A program made the position numbers and the translations under genes. Of a stretch of 64,000 nucleotides of DNA, positions 43,474 through 51,298 are shown piece after piece (within the stretch, counting starts at the first letter, position 1; each line of letters begins with the position of its first letter). Under the pieces are notes generated by a model. The model was not told the DNA's origin and ran no database searches. It saw only the letters and a list, made by a program, of their open reading frames with translations. Source of the DNA: a virus. Location of the stretch: the IMG/VR virus record IMGVR_UViG_3300027779_003464, positions 54,608 through 118,607 of that record; one strand, 5' to 3'.

Positions 43474-43745
43474 TTGAAGCGACAATTGCAAAATGGCAAG
43501 AATATTTAGGTTTGTTAGACTGGAATATAACTACTGAGCGGATAGATCCTAACCAAGTGATGTATAATGGAGAAACATACTTCATAGGAATATCTACTTT
43601 TCCAGAAACATTAAGCGGTATAATTTACCATGATATAGATTTATATGAAAATGCGATTCTTCATGAGTTATTACATGTTCGTTACCCAGAAAAGGATGAA
43701 AATTGGATAGTGAATAAGACAGATGAAATATTAAAACAGAGATGA
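43470..43745 (+). CDS. Short zincin-like protein (HELLH)
   Basis: 91 residues. ENAILHELLHVRYPEKDE gives an HExxH zinc site with a downstream acidic residue, as in minimal metallopeptidase folds of the SprT/WSS1 or ImmA type. The small size suggests a core domain only. It could cut a host protein or be a non-catalytic relative. Confidence 0.55.
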   Translation: MIEATIAKWQEYLGLLDWNITTERIDPNQVMYNGETYFIGISTFPETLSGIIYHDIDLYENAILHELLHVRYPEKDENWIVNKTDEILKQR

Positions 43746-44221
43746 ATAAAATTATTTTAGTAGGCAAAGCCGCAGCTGGAAAAGATTATATGAGAAAAAT
43801 ACTCGAAGAAAGAGGATTCAAATATGGTGTTTCCTATACCACTCGACCTAAACGTGAAGGAGAAATAGATGGGGAAGATTATTACTTCTTAACTGACGAA
43901 GAATTCGCAGATATGGATGCAGATAATCAATGGTATGAATATGTTCAATTTAACGGTTGGATGTACGGTACAACAAACTCGCAATTCTTAGATAAATGTA
44001 ATCTGTTTATCATGACTCCTGCAGGAATAGATTTTATCGATCCTGTAGAAAGAAAAAATTGTACGATAATTTATTTAGATATTCATCTTGAAGTTAGAAG
44101 AAGGCGATTAGAGGAGAGAGGAGATGTCAATGATAAAATTGAAAGAAGAATAGAGGCAGATGAAAAGGATTTTTCTAATTTTACCAATTTTGATATTATG
44201 GTAAATACTCCTAATTTTTAA
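43742..44221 (+). CDS. gmk: Guanylate kinase
   Basis: 159 residues, slightly shorter than bacterial Gmk (~205). The P-loop is LVGKAAAGKDYM (~4-15). The diagnostic GMP-binding stretch is SYTTRPKREGEIDGEDYYF (~34-52), and the lid lies around RRRRLEERGD. It makes (d)GDP for phage DNA synthesis, alongside ThyX. It starts within the previous gene's stop. Confidence 0.9.
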   Translation: MNKIILVGKAAAGKDYMRKILEERGFKYGVSYTTRPKREGEIDGEDYYFLTDEEFADMDADNQWYEYVQFNGWMYGTTNSQFLDKCNLFIMTPAGIDFIDPVERKNCTIIYLDIHLEVRRRRLEERGDVNDKIERRIEADEKDFSNFTNFDIMVNTPNF

Positions 44222-44269
44222 TCTTATAAAAAACAATAGATATGAAACTAAAATTAAAACAAAAATAAA

Positions 44270-44521
44270 ATGGCAGACATAACGATGTGTACAGGAAAGG
44301 GATGTAATATGACAAATACTTGTTACAGATACAAAGCACCTGTAAATGAATACAGACAAGCATACTTTGTAAATGCTCCCCATAAAGATAAAGTAGATGA
44401 AGATAATAATACTATTTGTGATGAGTATTGGATGGTAGATAAACTTAGGGGATATAAAACAGGAATACCTGTTGAGGTGAAGGACACTTCTAAGGAGATA
44501 AACCAAAACAAAGATGAGTAA
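44270..44521 (+). CDS. Small cysteine-containing protein with repeat-coded tail
   Basis: 83 residues with CTGKGCNMTNTCYRY near the start, possibly metal binding, and TICDEYW later. It ends EINQNKDE coded by repeat copy 6. An 8-codon frame at 44242 (MKLKLKQK) precedes it and may be a relic. Confidence 0.6.
   Translation: MADITMCTGKGCNMTNTCYRYKAPVNEYRQAYFVNAPHKDKVDEDNNTICDEYWMVDKLRGYKTGIPVEVKDTSKEINQNKDE
44499..44517 (+). repeat. Junction repeat copy 6
   Basis: Exact TAAACCAAAACAAAGATGA. The ATG at 44514 opens only a 12-codon frame (MSKATPVAKTTK, stop at 44550), which looks like the stump of a deleted gene. Confidence 0.9.
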
Positions 44522-44575
44522 AGCTACTCCAGTAGCAAAAACTACTAAATAAACTAAAAATAGCTACTATAGTAT
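44522..44575 (+). repeat. Composite AGCTACT element, copy A
   Basis: AGCTACTCCAGTA-g-CAAAA at 44522-44540 and ATAGCTACTATAGTAT ending at 44575, directly joined to junction repeat copy 7. The same pair with nearly the same 40-base offset occurs at 46123. GCTACT-CC-AGTAGC is a small inverted repeat. Confidence 0.75.
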
Positions 44576-44593
44576 AAACCAAAACAAAGATGA
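44575..44593 (+). repeat. Junction repeat copy 7
   Basis: Exact TAAACCAAAACAAAGATGA; ATG at 44590 starts the 50-residue gene. Confidence 0.9.
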
Positions 44594-44742
44594 AGATAAG
44601 CATACATAAAATAGAATCACAACTCTATCTATTGCCATTTGTTAAAGTAACATATGATAAGGTACTTAACGGTAGCTACGAATTTGTAATAGGGTGGTTC
44701 AATATTGGGCTATCAATATCTTATAAACCAAAACAAAGATGA
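44590..44742 (+). CDS. 50-residue protein bounded by two junction repeats
   Basis: Starts in copy 7 (MKISIHKIESQLYLLPFVKV) and ends SYKPKQR with its stop in copy 8. Here the repeat is read in another frame (KPKQR rather than NQNKD). Hydrophobic/beta content is high. Unknown function. Confidence 0.5.
   Translation: MKISIHKIESQLYLLPFVKVTYDKVLNGSYEFVIGWFNIGLSISYKPKQR
44724..44742 (+). repeat. Junction repeat copy 8
   Basis: Exact TAAACCAAAACAAAGATGA; its ATG (44739) or the next ATG (44742) starts thyX. Confidence 0.9.
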
Positions 44743-45428
44743 TGAGTAGAGTAAAGCTAATAACACATACTCCAGATGCTGAGGAAACTATTGTAGAAAT
44801 TGCAAGAGTAAGCTCCAAGAGAACAGATAAAAAATCAAAGCCGGAAGGACTTATTAATTATCTTATTAAGCACAAACATTGGTCACCATTTGAGCATGCT
44901 TCGATGACACTAGAGATTAATACTTCAAAAGCTATTGGTATTCAATTGATTAGACATAGAAGCTTTACGTTTCAAGAGTTTTCTCAAAGATATCAAGACG
45001 TAAATATTTTAGGAGAAATATTTGAACCAATAGAATTAAGAAAGCAAGCAGAAGATAATAGGCAATCTTCTACCGAAAGCTTTGATCCTAATATTAAAAA
45101 ATATATTAACAAAGATATTAATGGGTTTTTGAATGTACCTGCATCTGATTTAATTAATACTCATTTAGAAAATACTAAAGCCCTATATTCAGATCTTCTT
45201 GAAGTAGGAGTAGCGAGAGAAGTAGCTAGAATGGTTTTACCTTTATGTACTAAGACAAAGATATACATGACGGGTACATTAAGAAGTTGGATACACTTTT
45301 TTGATTTAAGAGATGACGGACATGCTCAAAAAGAAATACAAGAAATAGCAAAAGAAGGCAAAGAGATATTCGCCAACCAATTTCCAATACTATCTAAAGC
45401 ATTAAAATGGAAGATAATAAACGTGTAA
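44739..45428 (+). CDS. thyX: Flavin-dependent thymidylate synthase
   Basis: 229 residues. IRHRSFTFQEFSQRY (~68-82) is the ThyX signature RHRxxSxxExSxRY, with T and F variation. The C-terminal RSWIHFFDLRDDGHAQKEI carries the conserved substrate-binding arginines. It converts dUMP to dTMP using FAD and methylene-THF without ThyA. Start in junction repeat copy 8. It overlaps the GIY-YIG gene by 22 bases. Confidence 0.95.
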   Translation: MMSRVKLITHTPDAEETIVEIARVSSKRTDKKSKPEGLINYLIKHKHWSPFEHASMTLEINTSKAIGIQLIRHRSFTFQEFSQRYQDVNILGEIFEPIELRKQAEDNRQSSTESFDPNIKKYINKDINGFLNVPASDLINTHLENTKALYSDLLEVGVAREVARMVLPLCTKTKIYMTGTLRSWIHFFDLRDDGHAQKEIQEIAKEGKEIFANQFPILSKALKWKIINV

Positions 45429-45709
45429 CAAACAAATCCCAGGTGAGTGAAAAACTTTGGTATCTCTATGTTGTGGAATGTTCCGATAATTCACTCTACA
45501 CTGGTATCACTACTGACTTGAATAGAAGAATCACTGAACATAATTCATCAAACAAAGGTGCGAAATATACACGACCAAGAAGGCCCGTTACTTTAGTCTA
45601 TTCAGAAATACACCCGAACCGTTCGGCCGCATCAAAATCTGAATATCGAACTAAGCAACTTTCAAAACAAAATAAACTTTTACTAATCCAAAACAAAGAT
45701 GATGAGTAA
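45407..45709 (+). CDS. GIY-YIG nuclease-domain protein (YhbQ/UPF0213 type)
   Basis: 100 residues. WYLYVVECSDNSLYTGIT holds the GIY-YIG pair (LYV...YTG), followed by the catalytic R (LNRRITEHN) and the AKYTRPRRPV block typical of the small stand-alone family. It ends IQNKDDE coded by a junction repeat, meaning the original stop has been replaced. Codon use differs from neighbours (TCC, CCG, GGC), suggesting recent entry. It is unlikely to be a homing nuclease of T4 type because it lacks a DNA-binding tail. Confidence 0.85.
   Translation: MEDNKRVTNKSQVSEKLWYLYVVECSDNSLYTGITTDLNRRITEHNSSNKGAKYTRPRRPVTLVYSEIHPNRSAASKSEYRTKQLSKQNKLLLIQNKDDE
45684..45702 (+). repeat. Junction repeat copy 9 (one substitution)
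   Basis: TAATCCAAAACAAAGATGA. The ATG at 45699 opens a 19-codon frame (MMSKHMSLQNLIKVNRFVY, stop at 45756), possibly a truncated gene. Confidence 0.9.
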
Positions 45710-45794
45710 ACATATGAGTTTACAAAACCTTATAAAAGTAAACAGATTTGTTTACTAATGGTTAGTACTGATTAATAATACAAAACTTAAATAA

Positions 45795-46082
45795 TTGGAT
45801 TTACCAACAGATTACACAAAATTAGATTGGAGGAAAGGAGAAAAGGCTAAAGTTAGAGAGCAATATATTATAGAGCAAAACAATAAATGCTACTACTGTA
45901 ACGAATCTTTAAGTGAAGAACCACCTAAAAGAATAACAGATAATAAAATTAACTTAGAATTATTCCCTCCAAATATGTTAGCACACCCTATACATTTACA
46001 ACATAACCACGAAACAAATATGACAGAAGGAGCAGTACACGCTTATTGTAATTGTGTGCTATGGCAATATGAAGGACGATAG
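45795..46082 (+). CDS. HNH-like endonuclease
   Basis: 95 residues. CYYCNESL gives the first CxxC; HPIHLQHNHETNMTEGAVHAYCNCVLW gives the H-N-H-like core with a second Cys pair. The frame starts with TTG and no ATG is available, so the start is unsure. It may be a free-standing homing-type nuclease, consistent with the mobile look of this array. Confidence 0.65.
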   Translation: MDLPTDYTKLDWRKGEKAKVREQYIIEQNNKCYYCNESLSEEPPKRITDNKINLELFPPNMLAHPIHLQHNHETNMTEGAVHAYCNCVLWQYEGR

Positions 46083-46122
46083 TATTAATGGTAACATAGA
46101 AATAAACCACACTAAGCCATAT

Positions 46123-46177
46123 AGCTACTCCAGTAACAAAAGATAATCAGTAGTTAAAGAAATAGCTACTATAGTAT
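46123..46177 (+). repeat. Composite AGCTACT element, copy B
   Basis: AGCTACTCCAGTA-a-CAAAA at 46123-46141 and ATAGCTACTATAGTAT at 46162-46177, then junction repeat copy 10. It lies in a stretch of ~110 bases without a gene. The second unit could also act as a promoter (TATAGTAT). Confidence 0.75.
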
Positions 46178-46181
46178 TAAT

Positions 46182-46200
46182 TAAACCAAAACAAAGATGA
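46182..46200 (+). repeat. Junction repeat copy 10
   Basis: Exact TAAACCAAAACAAAGATGA. The ATG at 46197 opens a 22-codon frame (MSNNLRYYLKRLDIYKYKN..., stop at 46263) that may be a relic or a tiny gene. Confidence 0.9.
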
Positions 46201-46270
46201 GTAATAATTTAAGATATTATTTAAAACGATTAGATATTTATAAGTATAAGAATATTATAAATTAATTAAG

Positions 46271-46498
46271 ATGAGCAGATTAGATATTAACGAGTGGACT
46301 AAAATAACCGATAGGTTTACAGAATTGTGTAAGTTAGGAAAAAGTCGACCTGGTGAATGCTATTTTCAAGCATTGGAAGAAATTAAACCTGATTTACATT
46401 CTAAACTAGTAAATACAGAGTATGATAGTTCAACATCAGAGCATAATCTAATAACTTTATTACACTATTTAAATGACTCAAATGAAATCAAGAGCTAA
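46271..46498 (+). CDS. Small hypothetical protein
   Basis: 75 residues, helical, with WTKITDRFTELCKLGKSRPGEC. It is just outside the repeat array and overlaps the next gene by 26 bases. Unknown. Confidence 0.5.
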   Translation: MSRLDINEWTKITDRFTELCKLGKSRPGECYFQALEEIKPDLHSKLVNTEYDSSTSEHNLITLLHYLNDSNEIKS

Positions 46499-47843
46499 GT
46501 TAGAAAAATTTATAAATTCTTTATTAAAAGATATAAAATCTAAAGTAGGACAAGATGCTGAATTTCCAAAGTATGGAAGTTTCTTTAATAAAAAGTCAGG
46601 CCGAGTAAAAGATATTAAATTAGACTGGGAATCATATGAAGAGGTTGACAAAGAAACGAATACTAATCATATTAACTTTGTATCTAATATAAAAGTTAGA
46701 GGTAAAGAATATAAAATAAGATTACATGGGCGACTCAACGAAAAAGAAATACATAATCTAGAAATAGATTTTGAACTATTAAATACAGAAGATTTAGATG
46801 GAAGATCTACGACTGGAACAGGTGATTCATTCCAAGTACTAGGTAAAATTTTTAGTGGAATAACTGAATTTATCAAAGATAATACAAAAATTCTATTATC
46901 GTTTCAATTCTCAGTAAAAGGAGTAAATAGAATAAGACTATTTAAATCCTTAGTCGAAACCATTACTTTACCGCAAATAAACTATACATATATCCTAGAT
47001 AATCACCCAACCGAAGATGCTATTATTTTTAGATTTCGTAGAATATCAAACAATCAACCTAAAGATTCTGTAAGAATTAATGATATAGATATATTAATTA
47101 ATCCAAACAGTAATGATGATATACCAGATACTATTTTAAAGGTTATATCAGTTCTTAAAGATAAACATAATATATTCACTAGTATAAAATGTGACCATCA
47201 TCCATATATCTATTCTAAAAAATATACTATTTCAGGAATAAAAAAACTAAAGATAGAAGAAAGTGCTTTGTCTAGAATTAAGGAAATATTAGAATTAAAT
47301 AAGGATTCAGAATCTCATGAAATGATAAAGTCAATACTTTCAAAAGAATTATCTCTAATTTGGAAAGAAGCTGATATAAAAACAGGATATAAAGAATATA
47401 ATAAAGATAAGATATCTTTTAAGGACGCTTTAAAGTTTAATGAGGATTATCATTCTTTAAATCTACATCAAGAATGTGTAATAAATTCTGAATATTTAGA
47501 TACTCCTATAAAAATTAGAGTAAAAACTAAAGATCTTATATCCATAACTTCGTCTCAAGAATATTTAGATCATTGGAATACTCAACTTGAAACTAATCTG
47601 CTATATAATAAATATTATGATATGTATAAAATCATTAGAAGATTTTGTAATTCTATATTTAAATATAAAATGTTTAAAAGTAATTTTTTTAGCAAAGATC
47701 AAATGCTATATCTAGAAAAATATTATTCGATCTTCGATAACACCATTGATAAGTCAGATAAAAAATTAAATAATATTGTTATGGATGCGTATAACAAATT
47801 TATAGAATTAAAAATATTTAAAACATATGGCAGAGAAAATTAA
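46473..47843 (+). CDS. Large hypothetical protein
   Basis: 456 residues, lysine-rich, alternating alpha and beta, no recognised motif. The alternative ATG at 46482 (MKSRAKLEKFINSLLKD) gives a tag-like start and less overlap. A pair of strand-rich domains (~60-210) is followed by helices. Its C-terminal basic helices and its neighbours (a zinc-ribbon protein) give no clear job. Confidence 0.6.
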   Translation: MTQMKSRAKLEKFINSLLKDIKSKVGQDAEFPKYGSFFNKKSGRVKDIKLDWESYEEVDKETNTNHINFVSNIKVRGKEYKIRLHGRLNEKEIHNLEIDFELLNTEDLDGRSTTGTGDSFQVLGKIFSGITEFIKDNTKILLSFQFSVKGVNRIRLFKSLVETITLPQINYTYILDNHPTEDAIIFRFRRISNNQPKDSVRINDIDILINPNSNDDIPDTILKVISVLKDKHNIFTSIKCDHHPYIYSKKYTISGIKKLKIEESALSRIKEILELNKDSESHEMIKSILSKELSLIWKEADIKTGYKEYNKDKISFKDALKFNEDYHSLNLHQECVINSEYLDTPIKIRVKTKDLISITSSQEYLDHWNTQLETNLLYNKYYDMYKIIRRFCNSIFKYKMFKSNFFSKDQMLYLEKYYSIFDNTIDKSDKKLNNIVMDAYNKFIELKIFKTYGREN

Positions 47844-48060
47844 AATGTCCGGTCAAGGATATAGATTAGAATATAGAATGGGAACAAGATGGAATGAAAA
47901 AAGTATGGGATGGTATATTGATTGTAAATCTTGTGGAGAACAAACGAGAATAGGATCAGATGAAGTAGATGCAGCAACCTGTTCAAGCTGCGTAAACGCT
48001 CAAGTAAATTCGATATTCCCAACAACAACCTTTAAAATTGAAGATAATGAAGATGCATGA
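47827..48060 (+). CDS. Small zinc-ribbon protein
   Basis: 77 residues with CKSCGEQ and CSSCVNA 19 residues apart, a four-cysteine zinc ribbon. It begins inside the end of the preceding gene (17-base overlap) and its end overlaps the next gene by 14 bases. Possibly nucleic-acid or protein binding. Confidence 0.6.
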   Translation: MAEKIKMSGQGYRLEYRMGTRWNEKSMGWYIDCKSCGEQTRIGSDEVDAATCSSCVNAQVNSIFPTTTFKIEDNEDA

Positions 48061-48349
48061 CGGAATATCTATAAAGAACAAAAGAACTCTAACTTTAGAT
48101 TTTGGAGATCATATTGTCAACGTAGTAAAACAAGGAAAAGTAGATAGAAAATTATATTATTCATGGAGTACAATGGGAGCAACTGAATGCGGTCCAGAAT
48201 ATTCTAGTGAATTATTAACAGAAAACGAAGTAATAACTAGATTAGAATTAATTACGGATTCTAACTTAGATTCTCTTTCTTCTGAAGAATATTTAGCTGT
48301 CTCTCTATTATTAGGAAAAGGCGCAAATGTTTCATTATCAAACCTTTAA
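48047..48349 (+). CDS. Small hypothetical protein
   Basis: 100 residues from the ATG at 48047, with a second ATG two codons on. Beta-rich start (IKNKRTLTLDFGDHIVNVV), then acidic and helical. Unknown. Confidence 0.55.
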   Translation: MKMHDGISIKNKRTLTLDFGDHIVNVVKQGKVDRKLYYSWSTMGATECGPEYSSELLTENEVITRLELITDSNLDSLSSEEYLAVSLLLGKGANVSLSNL

Positions 48350-48371
48350 AAATGCCTCAAATTAAATACTG

Positions 48372-48572
48372 ATGTCTAAGCCTCTTACTCAAATAGATTA
48401 CGATCATATCAATATGATATTAGAAGAATCGGCTAAGTATGGAGTAAAGCGAGAAGTTTGCGAAAGCGTATCTGAACTATTAAAAACGAATCCTGATATT
48501 GATATAATTGAAGCATATAACTCAGCCTTTAAATGGTGTCTTCCTGGTTCTTCCATCGAGTCCACAACTTAG
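48372..48572 (+). CDS. Small hypothetical protein
   Basis: 66 residues, helical, ending WCLPGSSIESTT. It is the last plus-strand gene of the array and overlaps the convergent zincin gene by 44 bases, so its 3' end is uncertain. Confidence 0.45.
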   Translation: MSKPLTQIDYDHINMILEESAKYGVKREVCESVSELLKTNPDIDIIEAYNSAFKWCLPGSSIESTT

Positions 48573-49644
48573 ATAATTTTCTAATCGACTTTCTTCCAGC
48601 TAAGTTAAATTTCTTTTCCCAAAACTTTAGAAATATCTTAGGAGAAGATACCATTTTACTAGATAGTTCAGGAATATTAATAACTTCACCGTCAGATATT
48701 TGATTGGCCATATCATTATAACTGTATTCCCAGTTATCTATCAATTGTCTTAGGACTACATCTTTAATTTCTTCAATTGAAGTTTCTTTCTTATCATGTT
48801 TCCTTACTCTTTTAATTACTCCATCTGGAACTTTAAATGATTTAATGTATTCGTTTGATTTCCAATCTTTTAGATCTGTTGCCTGTCTCCATGCTCTAGT
48901 TTTCTTTATAAGATTAATAAACTCTTCATCAGTTTTTGGAGATTTTGCTCTTATTTCTCCCCATGCTTCGGATGTTCTCGCATTTAATTCAAATGATAAT
49001 TGCAAATATATTAAGAACATTAATCTATCCCAGTCGGCAACTGCTCCCATCTTATTCATTCTAGAAACATCTCCAGACATAGTATTAAAATCAGGAAGTG
49101 TACTTCCACTTTGAATTCTTTTATAGAATTCATATACATGAGTAAGTTCATGGAATAATACTGATTCTATTCTATACTTAAGGTGTGATTCCCATTCTTC
49201 TTCAAAGTTACTTAATACCTTATCAGCATCTATTGAGATCTCTAATGTTATCTTTCCTCCAACTAATAACGGAATTACTTCTCCACCTTCAAATGTAGCA
49301 TCAACTATATCAATATCTATATTATCAAACTTAGCATATTCAATATCATGAGACTCTCCCTTTACAATACTAAAATTAAATTCAGGTTCAACTAAAGGAA
49401 ATTCTTTAAGATACGGAACTTCTTCTATATTCCAGCCAAAATCAACAGCCAAGTTTTGAAGATCTTTTCCGGATATAGATACATCAATATCCAACATGGC
49501 GCTTTCTCCATGTTTTTTTACAAAGTCTGCAATTAATCCCTCTACTGTATGAGATAAAAAATCTACCCAGAATTCTATTCCAGACGGAACCCCTTGGGCC
49601 TCGTTAATTCTTGTCCATTTATAAAAATCAGTTAAATGCTTCAT
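48529..49644 (-). CDS. Tagged zincin-like metallopeptidase-domain protein
   Basis: 371 residues. The N-terminus KHLTDFYKWTRINEA is a tag match ending in NEA. Residues ~165-180 contain LFHELTHVYEFYKRI, an HExxH site, with no obvious third ligand. The C-terminus is basic (RKSIRKLSKLWTRWK). With the tag it may be a protease packaged in the head and delivered with DNA; a structural zinc fold cannot be excluded. Confidence 0.6.
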   Translation of the reverse strand: MKHLTDFYKWTRINEAQGVPSGIEFWVDFLSHTVEGLIADFVKKHGESAMLDIDVSISGKDLQNLAVDFGWNIEEVPYLKEFPLVEPEFNFSIVKGESHDIEYAKFDNIDIDIVDATFEGGEVIPLLVGGKITLEISIDADKVLSNFEEEWESHLKYRIESVLFHELTHVYEFYKRIQSGSTLPDFNTMSGDVSRMNKMGAVADWDRLMFLIYLQLSFELNARTSEAWGEIRAKSPKTDEEFINLIKKTRAWRQATDLKDWKSNEYIKSFKVPDGVIKRVRKHDKKETSIEEIKDVVLRQLIDNWEYSYNDMANQISDGEVINIPELSSKMVSSPKIFLKFWEKKFNLAGRKSIRKLSKLWTRWKNQEDTI

Positions 49645-49657
49645 GCTTTAATTTGTT

Positions 49658-50068
49658 TTATATACTATAGTCAGCTTGTTTTAAAGCAAACTCAATATCA
49701 TCTAAAGCTATAGTTGAAACGGGCTGTCCCTCTGCTATACTAAAATACATAGTATTACCTTTACTGTATATAGAATTAATATAAAAATCTAAATTAGTAA
49801 ACTTATGTTCACTTACAGATATCCCCTGTTTAATTTTAGTATATACTTGAAACATTTCATGAATTGGAATACTTACTCCGTAACTTGTTTCTAAATTGAG
49901 CTTATCTTCAGATAAGCGTGCAGCTCCATCCAATACGAGGCCGCTTATTGGATCAATAGTAGGAGACTCTGCTCTTCTATATTGATAAAAATCTTCGAAC
50001 CCTTTTCTTAATTGGATTTTAGTTTTTCTTATTTCTTCTTTTCTGATGTTAGGAATGTTTCTAGACAT
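49658..50068 (-). CDS. Hypothetical protein
   Basis: 136 residues. Basic N-terminal helix (IRKEEIRKTKIQLRKGFEDFYQYRR), then a strand-rich part (NTMYFSIAEGQPVSTIALDDIE). It lies between a coiled-coil gene and the zincin gene in a minus operon. Unknown. Confidence 0.55.
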   Translation of the reverse strand: MSRNIPNIRKEEIRKTKIQLRKGFEDFYQYRRAESPTIDPISGLVLDGAARLSEDKLNLETSYGVSIPIHEMFQVYTKIKQGISVSEHKFTNLDFYINSIYSKGNTMYFSIAEGQPVSTIALDDIEFALKQADYSI

Positions 50069-50077
50069 AATGTTTAA

Positions 50078-50425
50078 TTATTTTATATTAAGTAATTCTT
50101 TTAATTTATAATATGCTTTTTCAAAGATTGAACTAAAGTTAGACTTGACTTCTTCTTGAGCTCTTTCAGATACTTGTTCTAAGTCTTCGTCCGATGGAGA
50201 TTGATTATTTATATCTTCAGAATATTCAGCAAGTAGAGAATCTAATTCTTCCTGAAACTTTTGAACTGATGTAGATACATGTTTAGCAACAAGCATAGCA
50301 GAGTTTACTCCAAGATCAGCTCTAGCTATAAGTTCTTCATAGGTAGATCTAAGTTTCTTCTTATATTCAACACTAAGCTTTACTGTTAATGCATCTAATT
50401 GCTCTAAAATCTCGTCAACCGACAT
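50078..50425 (-). CDS. Coiled-coil protein
   Basis: 115 residues, almost all amphipathic helix with acidic patches. The late-type box AATAAATAAT lies ~20-30 bases upstream, suggesting that it heads the late unit 50425-48529. Could be a scaffold or virion component. Confidence 0.55.
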   Translation of the reverse strand: MSVDEILEQLDALTVKLSVEYKKKLRSTYEELIARADLGVNSAMLVAKHVSTSVQKFQEELDSLLAEYSEDINNQSPSDEDLEQVSERAQEEVKSNFSSIFEKAYYKLKELLNIK

Positions 50426-50444
50426 ACTATATAGATTATTTTTT

Positions 50445-50454
50445 ATTATTTATT
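50445..50454 (-). promoter_or_regulatory. Late-type promoter box AATAAATAAT (minus strand)
   Basis: The minus strand reads AATAAATAATAAAAAATAATC, ending ~10 bases before the 50425 start. Confidence 0.45.
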
Positions 50455-50479
50455 AAAGAAAAATCCTCTATCCTAAAGT

Positions 50480-51298
50480 TTATTTTAAAGAATCTTCGTC
50501 TTTTATAATAAGTAGATAGGTTAAACATGTGTATAGATCTGCGAACCATACTGGCGCTTCATGTGGATAAAACATTCTCATTGATTGATCCAGCTTCTCC
50601 ATTCTTTTAGTATAGGTTAAACTAGGATTTTGTTTACTTATTGACTCGAATAGTATTAGCATTTTCTTAAGATATGGATATCCCGTCGTAAGTTCTACAT
50701 TAGTTCTACCGGTATGGCAGTCATGTCCATATGGATTAGTAGCCTTATTTACTGATTTTATATTATCTAATCCTTTTTTATAGTAGTCAAATATATTATC
50801 GTAGTCCTCGCTTATTTCAAATATATCTTTTCGTTTATATCCAGTTACTTCATATGCTAGGTTTCTCATTTTCTGTAACCACACTGTATCTAAAGTTGAG
50901 GTCATCCTTAATGTTTCTCCTATTCCATTTAATATTTCTATAGAGTCTATTGTGTTTAATCTGCATTGAGTTATAATAATAGGAAATAAAGTAATGATAC
51001 CTCCATAGTTAAGACGACATCCTGTTCTTCCACGTAAAGAATCCTTTTGAGCTTTATAACATAGATCATAAGTAAGAGGAAGTAATGTAGTTTTAGAATC
51101 CTTGGCTTCATTCAATCGCGTAGCCAGTTCTCTGAACGCTTCCCCTATATTTACTCCACCTATTAGGAAATTCTCTAGCTTTACTTCCTCACACATATCC
51201 TTAGATCTAGTAGTTAGACCTGGTTTTTCTGGTATAGGTTCTAGGATAAATGCCAATTGCGCAGCTCTTGCTACTTCATATGCCTCAATCTTATTCAT
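50480..51298 (-). CDS. CitG/MdcB-like triphosphoribosyl-dephospho-CoA synthase family protein
   Basis: 272 residues. LEPIPEKPGLTTRSKDM (~17-33) matches the (T/E)PxPxKPGxVxxxxxxxDM start of the CitG/MdcB family, and a later GCRLNYGGIITLFPI occupies the place of the NTHKGxxFxLG motif, with changes. Family members join ATP and dephospho-CoA to make a prosthetic-group precursor. No citrate or malonate lyase genes are here, so the substrate may differ. It overlaps the upstream kinase gene by 8 bases, so the pair may act together. Confidence 0.6.
   Translation of the reverse strand: MNKIEAYEVARAAQLAFILEPIPEKPGLTTRSKDMCEEVKLENFLIGGVNIGEAFRELATRLNEAKDSKTTLLPLTYDLCYKAQKDSLRGRTGCRLNYGGIITLFPIIITQCRLNTIDSIEILNGIGETLRMTSTLDTVWLQKMRNLAYEVTGYKRKDIFEISEDYDNIFDYYKKGLDNIKSVNKATNPYGHDCHTGRTNVELTTGYPYLKKMLILFESISKQNPSLTYTKRMEKLDQSMRMFYPHEAPVWFADLYTCLTYLLIIKDEDSLK

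Noticed and set aside
45407-45709. T4-type GIY-YIG homing endonuclease
   Set aside because: It matches the small stand-alone YhbQ-type family and has no DNA-recognition tail.
41212-46200. CRISPR array
   Set aside because: The repeats are 19 bp but the spacings are irregular and filled with genes; there is no cas gene.
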